This document shows, in pieces, positions 52,509-62,549 of a DNA stretch of 64,000 nucleotides. How positions within the stretch are numbered: position 1 is the first letter of the stretch; each line of letters starts with the position of its first letter. Source of the DNA: Brevundimonas sp. MF30-B (lineage in GTDB: Bacteria > Pseudomonadota > Alphaproteobacteria > Caulobacterales > Caulobacteraceae); NCBI RefSeq assembly GCF_004683885.1, contig NZ_CP038440.1:2142001-2206000 (forward strand), written 5' to 3'. The translations under genes were made by a program, and so were the position numbers. The notes beneath the pieces were generated by a model. It made no database searches, was not told the DNA's origin, and worked only from the letters and a program-made list of their open reading frames with translations.

Positions 52509-55500
52509 ATGATTAGTCTGAAAAGCGCGCTGTTTACGACTTCTATTATCTCAGGCGTGGCGTTTGCCACGGTCGCAGCGGCTCAGACCCAGCCTGCGGC
52601 GCCGGCCGAAGCTCAACCGACGACTGTGTCGGATATCGTCGTGACCGGATCGCGCATCCGGCTGCCAGACTACGTCGCGCCCAATCCGGTTCAGTCGATC
52701 ACCAGCGAGGACTTTGATCGCTCAGGCCAGACCAACCTCACCAACTTCCTGACCGAAGTGCCGGCGCTGAGCGGTTCGCTGACCCTTCAGGACGGCGCGG
52801 ACACCAGCACCCCGGGCCTGGCGGGCCTCAACCTGCTTAACCTGCGCAACCTGGGCACGACGCGCACGCTGGTGCTGGTCAATGGGCGCCGTCACGTCGC
52901 GTCCAACCCCGGAACCGCGGCGGTTGACGTCAACGCTATCCCGGTCGCCCTAGTCGAGCGCACTGAAGTGCTGACGGGCGGCGCGTCCGCCGTGTACGGC
53001 GCCGACGGCGTGTCGGGCGTGGTCAACTTCATCCTGAAGGACGACTTCGAAGGGATCGATTTCCGCGCTCAGACGGGCTGGTCCGATGAGGGCGGCGGCG
53101 AGAACTATTTCGGCACTCTGGTTCTGGGCCAGAACTTCAATGAAGGCCGCGGCAACGTCACCCTGGCGCTGGAGTACAACAGGGACGAGGCGCTGAAGTT
53201 CACCGATCGCTCCTACACGCGCCCGGGCAACCGCTTCATCTTCATCGCCGACCCCGACGATCAGACTCGCAGAATTCTTGCGAACGACGTGCGGTACACC
53301 GACACCTCGCCCGGCGGCTCCGTTTATACGAACTTCTTCACCTCCACGACCGAGTCTGGCGTCACGTTCCTCGGCGATGGATCGCTGTTCCAGGACGGGA
53401 TCTTCGCCGGCGGATTTACAATGATCGGCGGCAGCGGCAGCCGCCTGGACGACTTCAACGACGACCTTTTGCCTGGTTTGGAGCGCGGGACGGTCGCGCT
53501 TAATGCTCGATACGATCTCACGAGCAATCTGCGAGCCTTCGGCGAACTGAAATACACTAACAGCGAGAGCCAGTTCACGGCTCAGCCGAGCTACGTCTAC
53601 GGCCTGTTCATCAGCGAAGATAACCCGTTCATTCCTGCAAACGTGCTGGCTGACGCGCGTACACCCGGCGGTTTTGCCTCGACCCCCACAGGCGGCCCGG
53701 TTGGCGAGGCCTACGGCTTGCCTGGCGCTGGCGTTCTGCTCGCGCGGGACAACTTCGATCTTGGCCGTCAACGGTATGACATCACCCGCGAAACATACCG
53801 CGGCGTGGTTGGCCTGGAAGGCAGCCTGACGGACAACCTCAACTTCGAAATGTCGTACGTCTATGGGCGCGCCGAGCAGGAGCAGCTGGCGAGCAATGTC
53901 CTGATCAACGACCGCTTCTTTGCGGCCACTGACGTCATTTCCAGCGGCGGACAGCCGGTTTGCCGATCCAATATCGACCCGACCGCCGTGCCGTTCGGCG
54001 ACGTCTTCGGCCAGTTCGCCTTCCCTGAACGCGCGTTTGGCGCAACCTTCACCCCTGGCGCCAACTCGGGCTGTCTCCCGCTGAACCTGTTCGGCGAGAA
54101 CCAGAACAGCCAAGAGGCGATCGACTGGGTGATGGGTGAGTACACCTCCACCGCCCAACTCGAGCAGCACGTGGTCAACGCCTTCATTTCGGGCGACACG
54201 ACCGGGATGTTCCAACTGCCGGCCGGCCCGATCGGGTTCGTGCTTGGCGCCGAGTATCGCAAGGAAAGCAGCGACTCGCGTCCGTCCGACATTCAACTGC
54301 AGGCCGACGCTCTCGAGTATCCCCTGACCGGCGTCGGCCGCGCGTCTCGCACTCAGGGTTCTTTCGATGTCACCGAGGCGTTCGCCGAAATCTCGATCCC
54401 TGTGCTGCGCGACCTTCCGTTCGCCCAAGCCGTCGACCTTTCGGCTGCGTATCGGTACTCGGACTATTCGACCAGCGGCGGCGCGGACACCTGGAACGTC
54501 AACGCCCGCTGGGCCTTCGATAGCACCCTGGCCGTGCGCGGCACGGTCGCTCGCGCCGTCCGCGCTCCGAACGTCGTCAACCTGTTCCAAGGTCGTCAGC
54601 AGACGTTCTCCGCCTTCGCTGATCCCTGCTCTCAACAGAACCTGACCCTGGGTGAAAATCCTGCCCTGCGTCAGCAAAACTGCGCGACGGACCTGGCGGC
54701 GCTAGGTATCGATCCGACCACGTACAACAACACGAGCTCGGAATCGATCGGCGGCTTTATCCAAGGCAACCCTGACCTGCAGCCGGAAACGGCGGATACT
54801 TACACGGTTGGCTTTGTGGCCACCCCTGTCGACATCCCGGGGCTCTCCTTCTCGGTTGATTATTACAACATCGAGATTTCGGACGCGATCCAGTCCTACG
54901 CAGCGCAGACCATCGTCAACAACTGCTACGATCTGGAGCGCCCGAACCCGTTCTGCGATCTGATCGGACGCGCTTCGGGCGGAACCAACCCCGGCCGGAT
55001 CAACTCCTTCTCCCAGATCCCCGGCAACCTGGCGAGCTACAAGACCTCGGGTTGGGATTTCAACGCGCGCTATCGTTTCGACCCGGCCGCTTTCGGCATC
55101 GAACGCGAGATCGGAACGTTCGAGTTCTCGGCAGTCGCCAATTTGCTGGACAGACTGACCTTCGTCGAAGTGTCCGGCGCCACGCCGCGCGAAGACTCGA
55201 ACTTGGAAGGCGCTCCTCGCTTCACCGCGTCGTTCGACGCGACCTGGAACTGGCGCGCTCTGTCGGTCAATTACGGCTTCAACTACTTCAACGACGTGTA
55301 TCGTGCGGGTCGCGTGAACCGTGCGGCCAACCCGAACCTGTTTGCGCCGGAGTATCGCAAGCTCGACGCTCGCGAGACGCATGACGTCCGCGTTTCGTAC
55401 AACATCAACGATGGTGTGAGCGTCTTTGGCGGCGTCAACAACTTCACGAACCAGCGCCCCGGCCCCGGCTCGGAATCCTATCCGGTAAACGCGCTGGGCC

Positions 55501-55562
55501 GTTACTTCTTCGTCGGCGCCCGGATGCGGTTGGACGCGCTGAGCTCGATCAACCCGTTCTAA
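52509..55562 (+). CDS. TonB-dependent receptor
   Basis: A 1017-residue outer-membrane receptor. A signal peptide (about 1-25, ending AAAQ) is followed by a TonB-box-like DIVVTGSRI, a plug domain with RTLVLVNGRRHVAS and VEVLTGGASAVYGADGVSGVVNFIL-type spacing, and a barrel ending in INPF. It lacks the carboxypeptidase-regulatory domain of the receptor at 39625. The ATG at 52509 is chosen because the signal peptide starts there. The substrate is unknown, and no transporter or enzyme gene is linked. It ends in a terminator. Confidence 0.9.
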   Translation: MISLKSALFTTSIISGVAFATVAAAQTQPAAPAEAQPTTVSDIVVTGSRIRLPDYVAPNPVQSITSEDFDRSGQTNLTNFLTEVPALSGSLTLQDGADTSTPGLAGLNLLNLRNLGTTRTLVLVNGRRHVASNPGTAAVDVNAIPVALVERTEVLTGGASAVYGADGVSGVVNFILKDDFEGIDFRAQTGWSDEGGGENYFGTLVLGQNFNEGRGNVTLALEYNRDEALKFTDRSYTRPGNRFIFIADPDDQTRRILANDVRYTDTSPGGSVYTNFFTSTTESGVTFLGDGSLFQDGIFAGGFTMIGGSGSRLDDFNDDLLPGLERGTVALNARYDLTSNLRAFGELKYTNSESQFTAQPSYVYGLFISEDNPFIPANVLADARTPGGFASTPTGGPVGEAYGLPGAGVLLARDNFDLGRQRYDITRETYRGVVGLEGSLTDNLNFEMSYVYGRAEQEQLASNVLINDRFFAATDVISSGGQPVCRSNIDPTAVPFGDVFGQFAFPERAFGATFTPGANSGCLPLNLFGENQNSQEAIDWVMGEYTSTAQLEQHVVNAFISGDTTGMFQLPAGPIGFVLGAEYRKESSDSRPSDIQLQADALEYPLTGVGRASRTQGSFDVTEAFAEISIPVLRDLPFAQAVDLSAAYRYSDYSTSGGADTWNVNARWAFDSTLAVRGTVARAVRAPNVVNLFQGRQQTFSAFADPCSQQNLTLGENPALRQQNCATDLAALGIDPTTYNNTSSESIGGFIQGNPDLQPETADTYTVGFVATPVDIPGLSFSVDYYNIEISDAIQSYAAQTIVNNCYDLERPNPFCDLIGRASGGTNPGRINSFSQIPGNLASYKTSGWDFNARYRFDPAAFGIEREIGTFEFSAVANLLDRLTFVEVSGATPREDSNLEGAPRFTASFDATWNWRALSVNYGFNYFNDVYRAGRVNRAANPNLFAPEYRKLDARETHDVRVSYNINDGVSVFGGVNNFTNQRPGPGSESYPVNALGRYFFVGARMRLDALSSINPF

Positions 55563-55585
55563 GCGATCGGCTAACCAAGACCTTT

Positions 55586-55617
55586 AGGGCGACTCGCAAG
55601 AGCCGCCCTTTTTCTTG
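55586..55617 (+). terminator. intrinsic terminator of the second TonB-dependent receptor
   Basis: AGGGCG-A-CTC (55586-55595) pairs with GAG-C-CGCCCT (55600-55609), one mismatch, over a GCAA tetraloop. It is followed by TTTTT and CTT, 24 bases after the receptor stop. Confidence 0.9.
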
Positions 55618-55620
55618 GTC

Positions 55621-56295
55621 TCAGGGCTGCAGGCGTTCGACGGTCCAATCCGCATCCTCGCGCACGAACCGAAGCCGGTCGTGCAGTCTGAAAGGCCGGT
55701 CCCGCCAGAACTCGACGGTCTGTGGGACGACGCGCCATCCCGTCCATCTTTCCGGACGTGGCACTTCGCCGTCTGCGAACCGCGCCGTTTCACGGGCGAC
55801 CGCAGCCTCGAGCGCGCGTCTGTCCGCGATCCGCCGCGACTGATCCGAAGCCCAGGCGCCGATCCGGCTCTCCCGCGCGCGGCTGGCGAAATAGGCGTCG
55901 GCGTCTTCGACGCTTACCGGTTCGACCGCACCCCTCACGCGCACCTGCCGGCGCAGCGTCTTCCAGTGGAAGACCAGGGCCGCCGCCGGGCGCGCGCTCA
56001 GCTGCATGCCCTTGGCGCTCTCGCGGTTGGAGTAGAAGGTGAAGCCGCGCGCATCCACGTCCTTGAGCAGCACCATGCGCGCGTCGGGCAGGCCGTCGGC
56101 GTCGACGGTGGCCAGGGTCATCGCGTTGGGATCGTTGATCTCGTGCGCCCTCGCCTGCCCCAGCCATTCGATGAACAGGCCGATCGGCTCCTCGCGGCTC
56201 CAGATGCTCTCGTCGCCATTGGCGGCCAGGGCGGCGGCGTAGTCGCGGGCGTAGTCTTCGCGCGACGGGCTGGGCGGTATCACGGGCGTTGTCAT
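55621..56295 (-). CDS. pdxH: pyridoxamine 5'-phosphate oxidase
   Basis: A 224-residue FMN enzyme making pyridoxal 5'-phosphate from PNP or PMP. The FMN-binding stretch [21 protein letters not shown], the region [16 protein letters not shown] and the C-terminal [16 protein letters not shown] all match PdxH. The protein ends in ERLQP rather than the common RLxP. It is convergent with the TonB receptor terminator and divergent from the J-domain gene, with about 84 bases between the starts. Confidence 0.93.
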   Translation of the reverse strand: MTTPVIPPSPSREDYARDYAAALAANGDESIWSREEPIGLFIEWLGQARAHEINDPNAMTLATVDADGLPDARMVLLKDVDARGFTFYSNRESAKGMQLSARPAAALVFHWKTLRRQVRVRGAVEPVSVEDADAYFASRARESRIGAWASDQSRRIADRRALEAAVARETARFADGEVPRPERWTGWRVVPQTVEFWRDRPFRLHDRLRFVREDADWTVERLQP

Positions 56296-56379
56296 GCTCG
56301 ATGTTTAGGCCCGGGCGGCGGGCGTCGCCAAGCGATCACGGTTAAGCGGCTATTCACCCTGTTCAGCCAAGGCTCGGCC

Positions 56380-57066
56380 ATGGGCGACACGTCAGCCATG
56401 CCACCGCCTCTCAGCCTGGCCCAGGCCCGCGCCGTGCTGGGTCTGGACCGAGCGGACGCCCCCTCGCCCGCCGCCGCCTTTCGCGCCGCCGCCAAGGCCA
56501 GCCACCCCGACCGGGCCGGCGGTGATGTCGAGCGCTTTCGCCGTGTCGTCGAGGCCTGGACGGTCGTGCGCGCCGCCGATCCAGGGGCGCTTCGGCCCGT
56601 GCGTCCTGCGCCTGCCCCCGTGCTGCGCCTGACGCCGCTGCAGGCCCTGCGCGGCGGCGAGGTCCATGAAGGCGGCCGTCTGCTGACCGTGCCGGCCGGT
56701 CTACGCAGCGGCGACTGGGTGCGCGGCCCCGACCGTCAACGGCTCGTCGTTCTGGTTCAGCCGGCCGACGGCCTCAGCCTGGTGGGAGACGATCTTTATA
56801 TGAACTGGGCCGTCGATCCGCGCCGCCTGGCCGATGGGGGCCGCATCGAGATTCAGACCCATGCCGGCGTCAGACCCTCCTGGATCGCGCCGGGCGGCGG
56901 CACGGGGCGGGTGCGCCTGGCCAATCTGGGCTTGCCGGCGCGCGGATCGCGCCCTCAGGGCCACCTGTTCGTCACGCTTAGGCCCTGCGCCGAGGCGGCC
57001 AGCGAGGCCGAGGATCTGCTGCTGCGGTTCAGCCGCGTCTGGACGCCGGCCCGCCGCGCGGCCTAA
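56380..57066 (+). CDS. J-domain protein with DnaJ-C-like region
   Basis: A 228-residue protein. The N-terminal J-domain has the diagnostic His-Pro-Asp at residues 42-44 (SHPDRAGGD); after a short linker comes a beta-rich region ([31 protein letters not shown]) like the DnaJ C-terminal substrate domain. The zinc finger and Gly/Phe region of DnaJ are absent. It should act with DnaK, but no partner is adjacent. An ATG six codons later is an alternative start. aroC follows by 11 bases. Confidence 0.75.
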   Translation: MGDTSAMPPPLSLAQARAVLGLDRADAPSPAAAFRAAAKASHPDRAGGDVERFRRVVEAWTVVRAADPGALRPVRPAPAPVLRLTPLQALRGGEVHEGGRLLTVPAGLRSGDWVRGPDRQRLVVLVQPADGLSLVGDDLYMNWAVDPRRLADGGRIEIQTHAGVRPSWIAPGGGTGRVRLANLGLPARGSRPQGHLFVTLRPCAEAASEAEDLLLRFSRVWTPARRAA

Positions 57067-57077
57067 GCCTGAAGGCC

Positions 57078-58184
57078 ATGTCGCACAACACCTTCGGCCA
57101 TCTGTTTCGCGTGACCACCTGGGGCGAGAGCCATGGCCCGGCCATCGGCTGCGTGGTTGACGGCTGCCCGCCGCTGATCCCGCTGACGGAAGGCGACATC
57201 CAGCCCTGGCTGGATCGCCGCAAGCCCGGCTCCAGCCGCTTCGTCACCCAGCGCCGCGAGGACGACCGGGTCCGCATCCTGTCGGGCGTGTTCGATGACG
57301 GCGCCGGCCCCGTGACCACCGGCACGCCGATCAGCCTGATGATCGAGAACACCGACCAGCGGTCCAAGGACTATGGCGAGATCGCGCGCGCCTATCGTCC
57401 TGGTCACGCCGACTACGCCTATCAGGCCAAGTATGGCGTGCGCGATCATCGCGGCGGCGGCCGATCCTCGGCGCGCGAGACCGCCTGCCGCGTCGCCGCC
57501 GGCGCCGTGGCCCGCCTGATCCTCGGGCCGGACGTCCGCATCCGCGCCGGTGTGGTTCAGATCGGTCCGCACCGCATTGCCCCTGACGCCATCGACTTCG
57601 ACGCGGTCGAGCATAATCCGCTGTTCGCCGCCTCATCCGAGGTCGTCCCCGCCTGGGAGGCGTATCTGGACGAGGTGCGCAAGGCCGGCTCCTCCATCGG
57701 CGCGGTTGTCGCTATGGAGGTGACGGGCGTTCCCGCCGGCTGGGGCGCGCCGCTCTACGCCAAGCTGGACGCCGAACTGGCCGCCGGACTCATGTCGATC
57801 AACGCCGCGAAAGGGATCGAGATCGGCGCGGGCTTCGAAGCCGCCGAACTATCTGGCGAGGACAACGCCGACGAGATGCGCCTGGGGCCCGACGGCGCGC
57901 CCGTCTTCCTGTCCAACCGCGCAGGCGGCGTGCTGGGCGGCATTTCGACCGGCCAGCCGATCACCGCCCGCGTGGCCTTCAAGCCCACCTCCTCGATCCT
58001 GACCACCCGACGCACGATCACCCGCGACGGCGCGGAGACCGAGTTGCGCACCAAGGGCCGCCACGACCCCTGCGTGGCCCTGCGCGCCGTACCGGTCGTG
58101 GAGGCCACGGCCGCCTGCGTCCTGGCCGACGCGATGCTGCGTCACAGGGCTCAGGTGAGCGCCCCCTTTTCGCAACAGTCGTAG
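57078..58184 (+). CDS. aroC: chorismate synthase
   Basis: A 368-residue enzyme converting 5-enolpyruvylshikimate 3-phosphate to chorismate with reduced [24 protein letters not shown] lies near the N-terminus (shown in part), [17 protein letters not shown] and [14 protein letters not shown] follow, and [17 protein letters not shown] glycines bind FMN. The last part has [15 protein letters not shown]. Length is normal. The J-domain gene precedes it by 11 bases. Confidence 0.95.
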   Translation: MSHNTFGHLFRVTTWGESHGPAIGCVVDGCPPLIPLTEGDIQPWLDRRKPGSSRFVTQRREDDRVRILSGVFDDGAGPVTTGTPISLMIENTDQRSKDYGEIARAYRPGHADYAYQAKYGVRDHRGGGRSSARETACRVAAGAVARLILGPDVRIRAGVVQIGPHRIAPDAIDFDAVEHNPLFAASSEVVPAWEAYLDEVRKAGSSIGAVVAMEVTGVPAGWGAPLYAKLDAELAAGLMSINAAKGIEIGAGFEAAELSGEDNADEMRLGPDGAPVFLSNRAGGVLGGISTGQPITARVAFKPTSSILTTRRTITRDGAETELRTKGRHDPCVALRAVPVVEATAACVLADAMLRHRAQVSAPFSQQS

Positions 58185-58187
58185 TTA

Positions 58188-58197
58188 CCTATATAGG
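58188..58197. promoter_or_regulatory. 10-bp palindrome upstream of the pirin gene
   Basis: CCTATATAGG is a perfect 10-base palindrome, AT-rich at its centre, four bases after the aroC stop and about 43 bases before the pirin start. It could be part of a promoter or an operator. The pirin start itself has AGGAGG upstream. Confidence 0.3.
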
Positions 58198-58239
58198 CCT
58201 CAGACCGGCGCAGACCGCGCCAGATACAGGAGGACCACC

Positions 58240-58935
58240 ATGATCGACGTCCGCCGCTTCGACACGCTCGGAGGCGCCAACCACGGCTGGCTGCACGCCC
58301 GCCATCACTTCTCCTTCGCCAACTACTATGACCCGTCGCGAATGGGCTGGGGCCGGCTGCGCGTCTGGAATGATGACGAGATCGCGGCTCGGTCGGGCTT
58401 TCCGCCCCATCCTCACGCCGACATGGAGATCATCACCTACGTCCGTACCGGCGCGATCACCCACGAGGATTCGATGGGCAACAAGGGCCGCACCGGGGCG
58501 GGCGACGTGCAGGTCATGAGCGCGGGCACCGGCGTGCGTCACTCCGAGTTCAATCTCGAGGACGAAACGACCACCCTGTTCCAGATCTGGATCGAGACGG
58601 ACCGGTCGGGCAGCCAGCCCGGCTGGGGCCAGCGCGCGTTTCCCAAGGCCGATCGTTCGGGCCGGTTCAGCGTCCTGGCGTCCGGCGACCCCGCCGACGA
58701 CGCCCTGTCGATCAACGCCGACGCCAAGGTGCTGGGCGCCACGCTCAAGGCCGGCGAGAGCCTGACCTATGACCTGGCCCCGGGCCGTCGCGCCTATCTG
58801 GTCCCGGCCGTCGGCGCGGTCGAGGTCAACGGCGTCGCCCTGAACGCCCGCGACGGCGCCGCCATCGCCGAGGAGGCCGCAATCACCGTGACCGCCACGG
58901 CCGACGCCGAACTGGTGATGGTGGACAGCCGCTAA
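58240..58935 (+). CDS. pirin family protein
   Basis: A 231-residue cupin. The metal ligands of the pirin family are visible: His57 and His59 in PPHPHADMEI, His101 and Glu103 in VRHSEFN. The second, C-terminal cupin is shorter (LKAGESLTYDL). Bacterial pirins include quercetin dioxygenases and redox regulators; the role here is unknown. AGGAGG precedes the ATG at 58240 by about seven bases. Confidence 0.9.
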   Translation: MIDVRRFDTLGGANHGWLHARHHFSFANYYDPSRMGWGRLRVWNDDEIAARSGFPPHPHADMEIITYVRTGAITHEDSMGNKGRTGAGDVQVMSAGTGVRHSEFNLEDETTTLFQIWIETDRSGSQPGWGQRAFPKADRSGRFSVLASGDPADDALSINADAKVLGATLKAGESLTYDLAPGRRAYLVPAVGAVEVNGVALNARDGAAIAEEAAITVTATADAELVMVDSR

Positions 58936-59013
58936 GGCTGCCAGGCGGCGCGCGGGCTTGCGCTCGCGCGCCGTACAGCCGATCTAGCGGGCCTGTTCTT
59001 CGAAAGGCCCGCC

Positions 59014-60195
59014 ATGTCCGATCCCGTCGTCATCTGCTCCTTCGCCCGCACGCCCATGGGCGGCTTCCAGGGCGCCCTGTCCGGCGTAAAGGCGACCGAG
59101 CTGGGTGCGGCGGCGGTCAAGGCGGCAGTCGAGCGCGCGGGCGTTCCGGCCGATAAGGTCGATCAAATCTACATGGGCTGCGTGCTGCCGGCCGGCCTGG
59201 GACAAGCTCCGGCGCGTCAGGCCGCCATCGGCGCCGGCCTTGGGCAGCACGTGGAAGCGACCACGGTCAACAAGATGTGCGGCTCGGGCCTGCAGGCGGC
59301 GATGATGGCGCATGACGCGCTCAAGGCGGGGTCGGCCGACGTGATCGTGGCCGGCGGCATGGAATCCATGACCGGCGCCCCCTATGTCATGGCCAAGCAT
59401 CGCGGTGGCGCCCGCATCGGCCACGACGTCATCTCCGACAGCATGTATCTGGACGGGCTGGAAGACGCCTACACCCCCGGCAAGCTGATGGGCGCCTTCG
59501 CCGAGGACTCGGCCGGCCAGTATCAGTTCACCCGCGAGCAGCAGGACGACTACGCCATCGAGAGCCTGCGCCGCGCCAATGCGGCCATCGCCTCGGGCGC
59601 CTTCGAGGCCGAAATCGTTGCCGTCGAGGTCAAGACCCGCAAGGGCGTCGAGACGGTCAGCCAGGACGAGCAGCCGGGCAAGGCCAATCCCGAAAAGATC
59701 CCAAGCCTGCGCCCCGCCTTCGCCAAGGACGGCACCATCACCGCAGCCAACGCCTCTTCGATCTCGGACGGCGCGGCCGCCCTGGTCATGACGCGCGAAA
59801 GCGTCGCCCAGTCGCTGGGCCTGCCCATCGTCGCCCGCGTCGTCAGCCACGCGGCCCACGCCCACGAGCCCGGCCTGTTCACCACCGCCCCCGTCCCGGC
59901 GATGAAGAAGGCTTTGGAAAAGGCGGGCTGGAGCGTCGCCGACGTCGATCTTTGGGAGATCAACGAAGCCTTCGCCGTGGTCGCCATGATCGCCCAGAAG
60001 GAAATGGGCATCGACCGCGACAAGCTAAACGTCAACGGCGGCGCCACCGCTCTGGGCCACCCCATCGGCGCCTCGGGCGCGCGCGTGCTGACGACCCTGC
60101 TCGCCGCGCTTCAGGCGCGGGGCGGCAAGAAGGGCGTGGCCAGCCTGTGCATCGGCGGCGGCGAGGCCGTGGCCATGGCCGTAGAGATCGTCTGA
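59014..60195 (+). CDS. acetyl-CoA C-acetyltransferase (thiolase)
   Basis: A 393-residue thiolase. The acyl-enzyme Cys89 is in NKMCGSGLQAAMM; the C-terminal catalytic His and Cys are in NVNGGATALGHPIGASGAR and VASLCIGGGEAV. The length and style match biosynthetic acetoacetyl-CoA thiolases used in ketone, butanoate or PHB metabolism. The direction (synthesis or breakdown) cannot be told; no phaB or hbd gene is linked. It is convergent with the M16 gene. Confidence 0.9.
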   Translation: MSDPVVICSFARTPMGGFQGALSGVKATELGAAAVKAAVERAGVPADKVDQIYMGCVLPAGLGQAPARQAAIGAGLGQHVEATTVNKMCGSGLQAAMMAHDALKAGSADVIVAGGMESMTGAPYVMAKHRGGARIGHDVISDSMYLDGLEDAYTPGKLMGAFAEDSAGQYQFTREQQDDYAIESLRRANAAIASGAFEAEIVAVEVKTRKGVETVSQDEQPGKANPEKIPSLRPAFAKDGTITAANASSISDGAAALVMTRESVAQSLGLPIVARVVSHAAHAHEPGLFTTAPVPAMKKALEKAGWSVADVDLWEINEAFAVVAMIAQKEMGIDRDKLNVNGGATALGHPIGASGARVLTTLLAALQARGGKKGVASLCIGGGEAVAMAVEIV

Positions 60196-60205
60196 CGCCC
60201 AAGCG

Positions 60206-61468
60206 TCAGCCGAACAGGGCCTGTTCGAACACCCTGCCCGCTGCGCCCGCTGCGCGCGGACCCAGAACCGAGGTCGCCGTGAGGCCAGGCGCCAACAGTC
60301 GCCGGGCGGCCCCGCGCGCCTGATCGACCGTGACCGCCTTCAGCCGCTCGACCTGGTCCAACGGCTCCAGAGGCCCGCCGAACACCAGCGTCTGCACCGC
60401 CAGGCGCCCGGCGCGGCTCATGGGCGATTCCTCGGACATCCACAGCCCCGCCGTCAGCACCGCCTTGGCGCGCGACAGCTCGACCTCGGTCGGGCCGTCT
60501 TCGGCCAGCGCCCGGACTTCCTGGGCGCAGACCCGGGCCAGCTCCTCGGCCCGATCGGCCGCCGCCCCGGCGTAGATGCCCAGCAGGCCGGCGTCCTCAT
60601 AGGGCTCGTGATAGGCGTCGATGGCGTAGGCCAAGCCCCGTTCCTCGCGCGCGCTCTGGAACAGACGCGAGGCCATGCCGCCACCCAGGATCTCGGTCGT
60701 GAGCCGCAGGGCCGGCAGGTCGGGATCGTCGGCCGCGAAGGCCGGCAGCTGAAACACAAGATTGGCCTGTTCGATCCGCCGCGGCAGCCGCGCATGGCCG
60801 CCGGTGAAGACCGCCTTCGCCGGCGCTTCGACCGCCTGCGAAACCGCACTGCCGAACGCCGCCTCGGCCAGGCGCACAAGTTCGTCCTCATCCACCGCGC
60901 CGGATGCGACGACCACCATCCGCTCGGGCGCATACAGCGCCGCCCGCCACGCCTCGATCCCCGCCCGGTCCACCGGCGCCAGCGAGGCGACCGAACCCAG
61001 GATCGGCCGCCCCAGCGACTGCTTCTGGAAGGCGCGCGTCTGGGCCATTTCGAAGACATGGTCGTCGGGCGTGTCGAAGGCCTCGGCGATCTCCTGGGCC
61101 ACCACGTCCTTCTCGCGCTCGATCTCGGCGGGATCGAGCGCGGGGCGCAGCATCAGGTCGGCGACGACATTCAGCGCGCCCGGCAGGGCCTCGGCCAGGC
61201 CGCGCACCTCGAAACCGGTGCGCTCATAGCCCGTCGCAGCGTTGATCGAGCCGCCCTCGGCTTCGATCCGCTCGACGATTTCCCGCGCCGACATGTCGCC
61301 CGCACCCTTGAACACCAGATGCTCCAGCAGGTGCGACCAGCCGGACTGACGCTCGTTCTCCCAGCGCGCACCGCCGCGCACGGCGGCGACCAGGGCGAAG
61401 CTCTTGAGACCCGACATGGGATCGGCCACGATCCGCACGCCGTTGGACAGGGAATGCACCCGGCTCAT
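60206..61468 (-). CDS. M16 family zinc metallopeptidase
   Basis: A 420-residue inverzincin. The zinc site is HLLEH (46-50) with a third ligand at Glu126 (DVVAQEIAEA), about the usual 75-residue spacing. The second half is the non-catalytic domain with LVFQLPAFAADDPDLPAL. Relatives resemble mitochondrial processing peptidase; bacterial substrates are mostly unknown. It overlaps the SURF1 gene by four bases, so it is translated with the cytochrome oxidase assembly genes. Confidence 0.9.
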   Translation of the reverse strand: MSRVHSLSNGVRIVADPMSGLKSFALVAAVRGGARWENERQSGWSHLLEHLVFKGAGDMSAREIVERIEAEGGSINAATGYERTGFEVRGLAEALPGALNVVADLMLRPALDPAEIEREKDVVAQEIAEAFDTPDDHVFEMAQTRAFQKQSLGRPILGSVASLAPVDRAGIEAWRAALYAPERMVVVASGAVDEDELVRLAEAAFGSAVSQAVEAPAKAVFTGGHARLPRRIEQANLVFQLPAFAADDPDLPALRLTTEILGGGMASRLFQSAREERGLAYAIDAYHEPYEDAGLLGIYAGAAADRAEELARVCAQEVRALAEDGPTEVELSRAKAVLTAGLWMSEESPMSRAGRLAVQTLVFGGPLEPLDQVERLKAVTVDQARGAARRLLAPGLTATSVLGPRAAGAAGRVFEQALFG

Positions 61469-62175
61469 GCCTGATCCGGCGCCTTCCTGAACCGTCGCAG
61501 CACCATGGCGACGTAGAAACCGGCCAGCACGAGCGCCAAGCCGAACCAGGTCACAGCATAGCCGAGGTGATTGTTCGAGAAGGCCGCGGGCGGCGCGACC
61601 GGCCTCAGAGCCGCCAGCTCGGGGTTGGTCGGCGTCTCGGCGAAGATGAGCAATTCGGACACCGGTCCCTGGGTCTCCAGGGCTGCGGCCATCGCCGCCT
61701 CGTCGCGCGCATAGAAGCGGCCGTTGGACGGCGGCGGGGCCATGGCGGGCGCATCCGGCGCGTAGCGCAGCTGGCCGACAAAGGCTGTGGGCAAGGTCGA
61801 GGGCCCGACCTGCGGGCGCGTCGTTACCGAATCCGACACGAAGCCCCGGTCGATCAGGAAGGTCTGGGTCACGCCGGCCGGACGACAGGCCGAGATCAGC
61901 CGAACGCCCGCCTCCCCGTCAAGGATCGTCTGCAGCTCGACATAGGGCGCCGAGGCCAGGCCGGGACAGGCCAGCACCACCTTGCGGAAGTCCAGGTCGC
62001 CGCCTTCGGCCAGCACGGTTTCGATCGGCTGGGCCGGACGAGCCGCCGCAGCTTCGGCTTGAGCGATCAGGCCGTTCTTCCAGCCCATGCGCTGGGTCTG
62101 CCAGACGCCCAGCGAAATCAGCACCGCCAGAAGCACGGCCGTCGCGGCGGTCAGACCCCAAGGAAAGCGCTTCAT
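61465..62175 (-). CDS. SURF1-family cytochrome c oxidase assembly protein
   Basis: A 236-residue protein with two membrane helices, one near residues 6-25 and one near 205-225, and a periplasmic domain between. LISLGVWQTQRMGWKNGLI, LIDRGFV and the last helix (NNHLGYAVTWFGLALVLAG) are SURF1 features. It helps insert heme a into subunit I. The ATG at 62175 overlaps the DUF983 stop (ATGA) and fits the first helix; longer upstream readings belong to that gene's region. Confidence 0.88.
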   Translation of the reverse strand: MKRFPWGLTAATAVLLAVLISLGVWQTQRMGWKNGLIAQAEAAAARPAQPIETVLAEGGDLDFRKVVLACPGLASAPYVELQTILDGEAGVRLISACRPAGVTQTFLIDRGFVSDSVTTRPQVGPSTLPTAFVGQLRYAPDAPAMAPPPSNGRFYARDEAAMAAALETQGPVSELLIFAETPTNPELAALRPVAPPAAFSNNHLGYAVTWFGLALVLAGFYVAMVLRRFRKAPDQA

Positions 62176-62549
62176 CGTCCGTTCGTCCCGTTCCTCATCT
62201 GCAAGGCGATCATCAGCCCCTTGCCGGGCCGCATCAGGCCAAGAGACAAAGCGCCGACCAGCGGCAGCGTCACCACCAGCAGCAGCCATATGGGGGGATC
62301 ATAGGCGATCTGCACCGCGAGCGCCGAGAACACGACCAGGCCGCCCGCGATCTGCATGATGAAAACAGCCGCGCCGTCGCCGGTGTTCATGCGGCTGAAG
62401 TCGAAGCCGCAGGCCTCGCAGCGCTCAACAACCTTCAGGAAGCCCGCGAACAAGGGTCCGCGCCCGCAGTTGGGGCACCGACAAAGCAGACCGGCGCGGA
62501 TCGGGTCGATCCGCGCCGGTTGGGACTTTTCCGTTTCGGTTGGGATCAA
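62172..62549 (-). CDS. DUF983 membrane protein with zinc ribbon
   Basis: A 125-residue protein. [10 protein letters not shown] / CEACGFD pair of cysteine knuckles (about residues 23-48) is followed by two transmembrane helices. DUF983 proteins sit between ctaE and SURF1 in many alphaproteobacteria and are thought to aid oxidase assembly. The likely start is a TTG at 62549 that overlaps the ctaE TGA, giving translational coupling; no ATG lies upstream in frame. The stop overlaps the SURF1 start by four bases. Confidence 0.78.
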   Translation of the reverse strand: MIPTETEKSQPARIDPIRAGLLCRCPNCGRGPLFAGFLKVVERCEACGFDFSRMNTGDGAAVFIMQIAGGLVVFSALAVQIAYDPPIWLLLVVTLPLVGALSLGLMRPGKGLMIALQMRNGTNGR

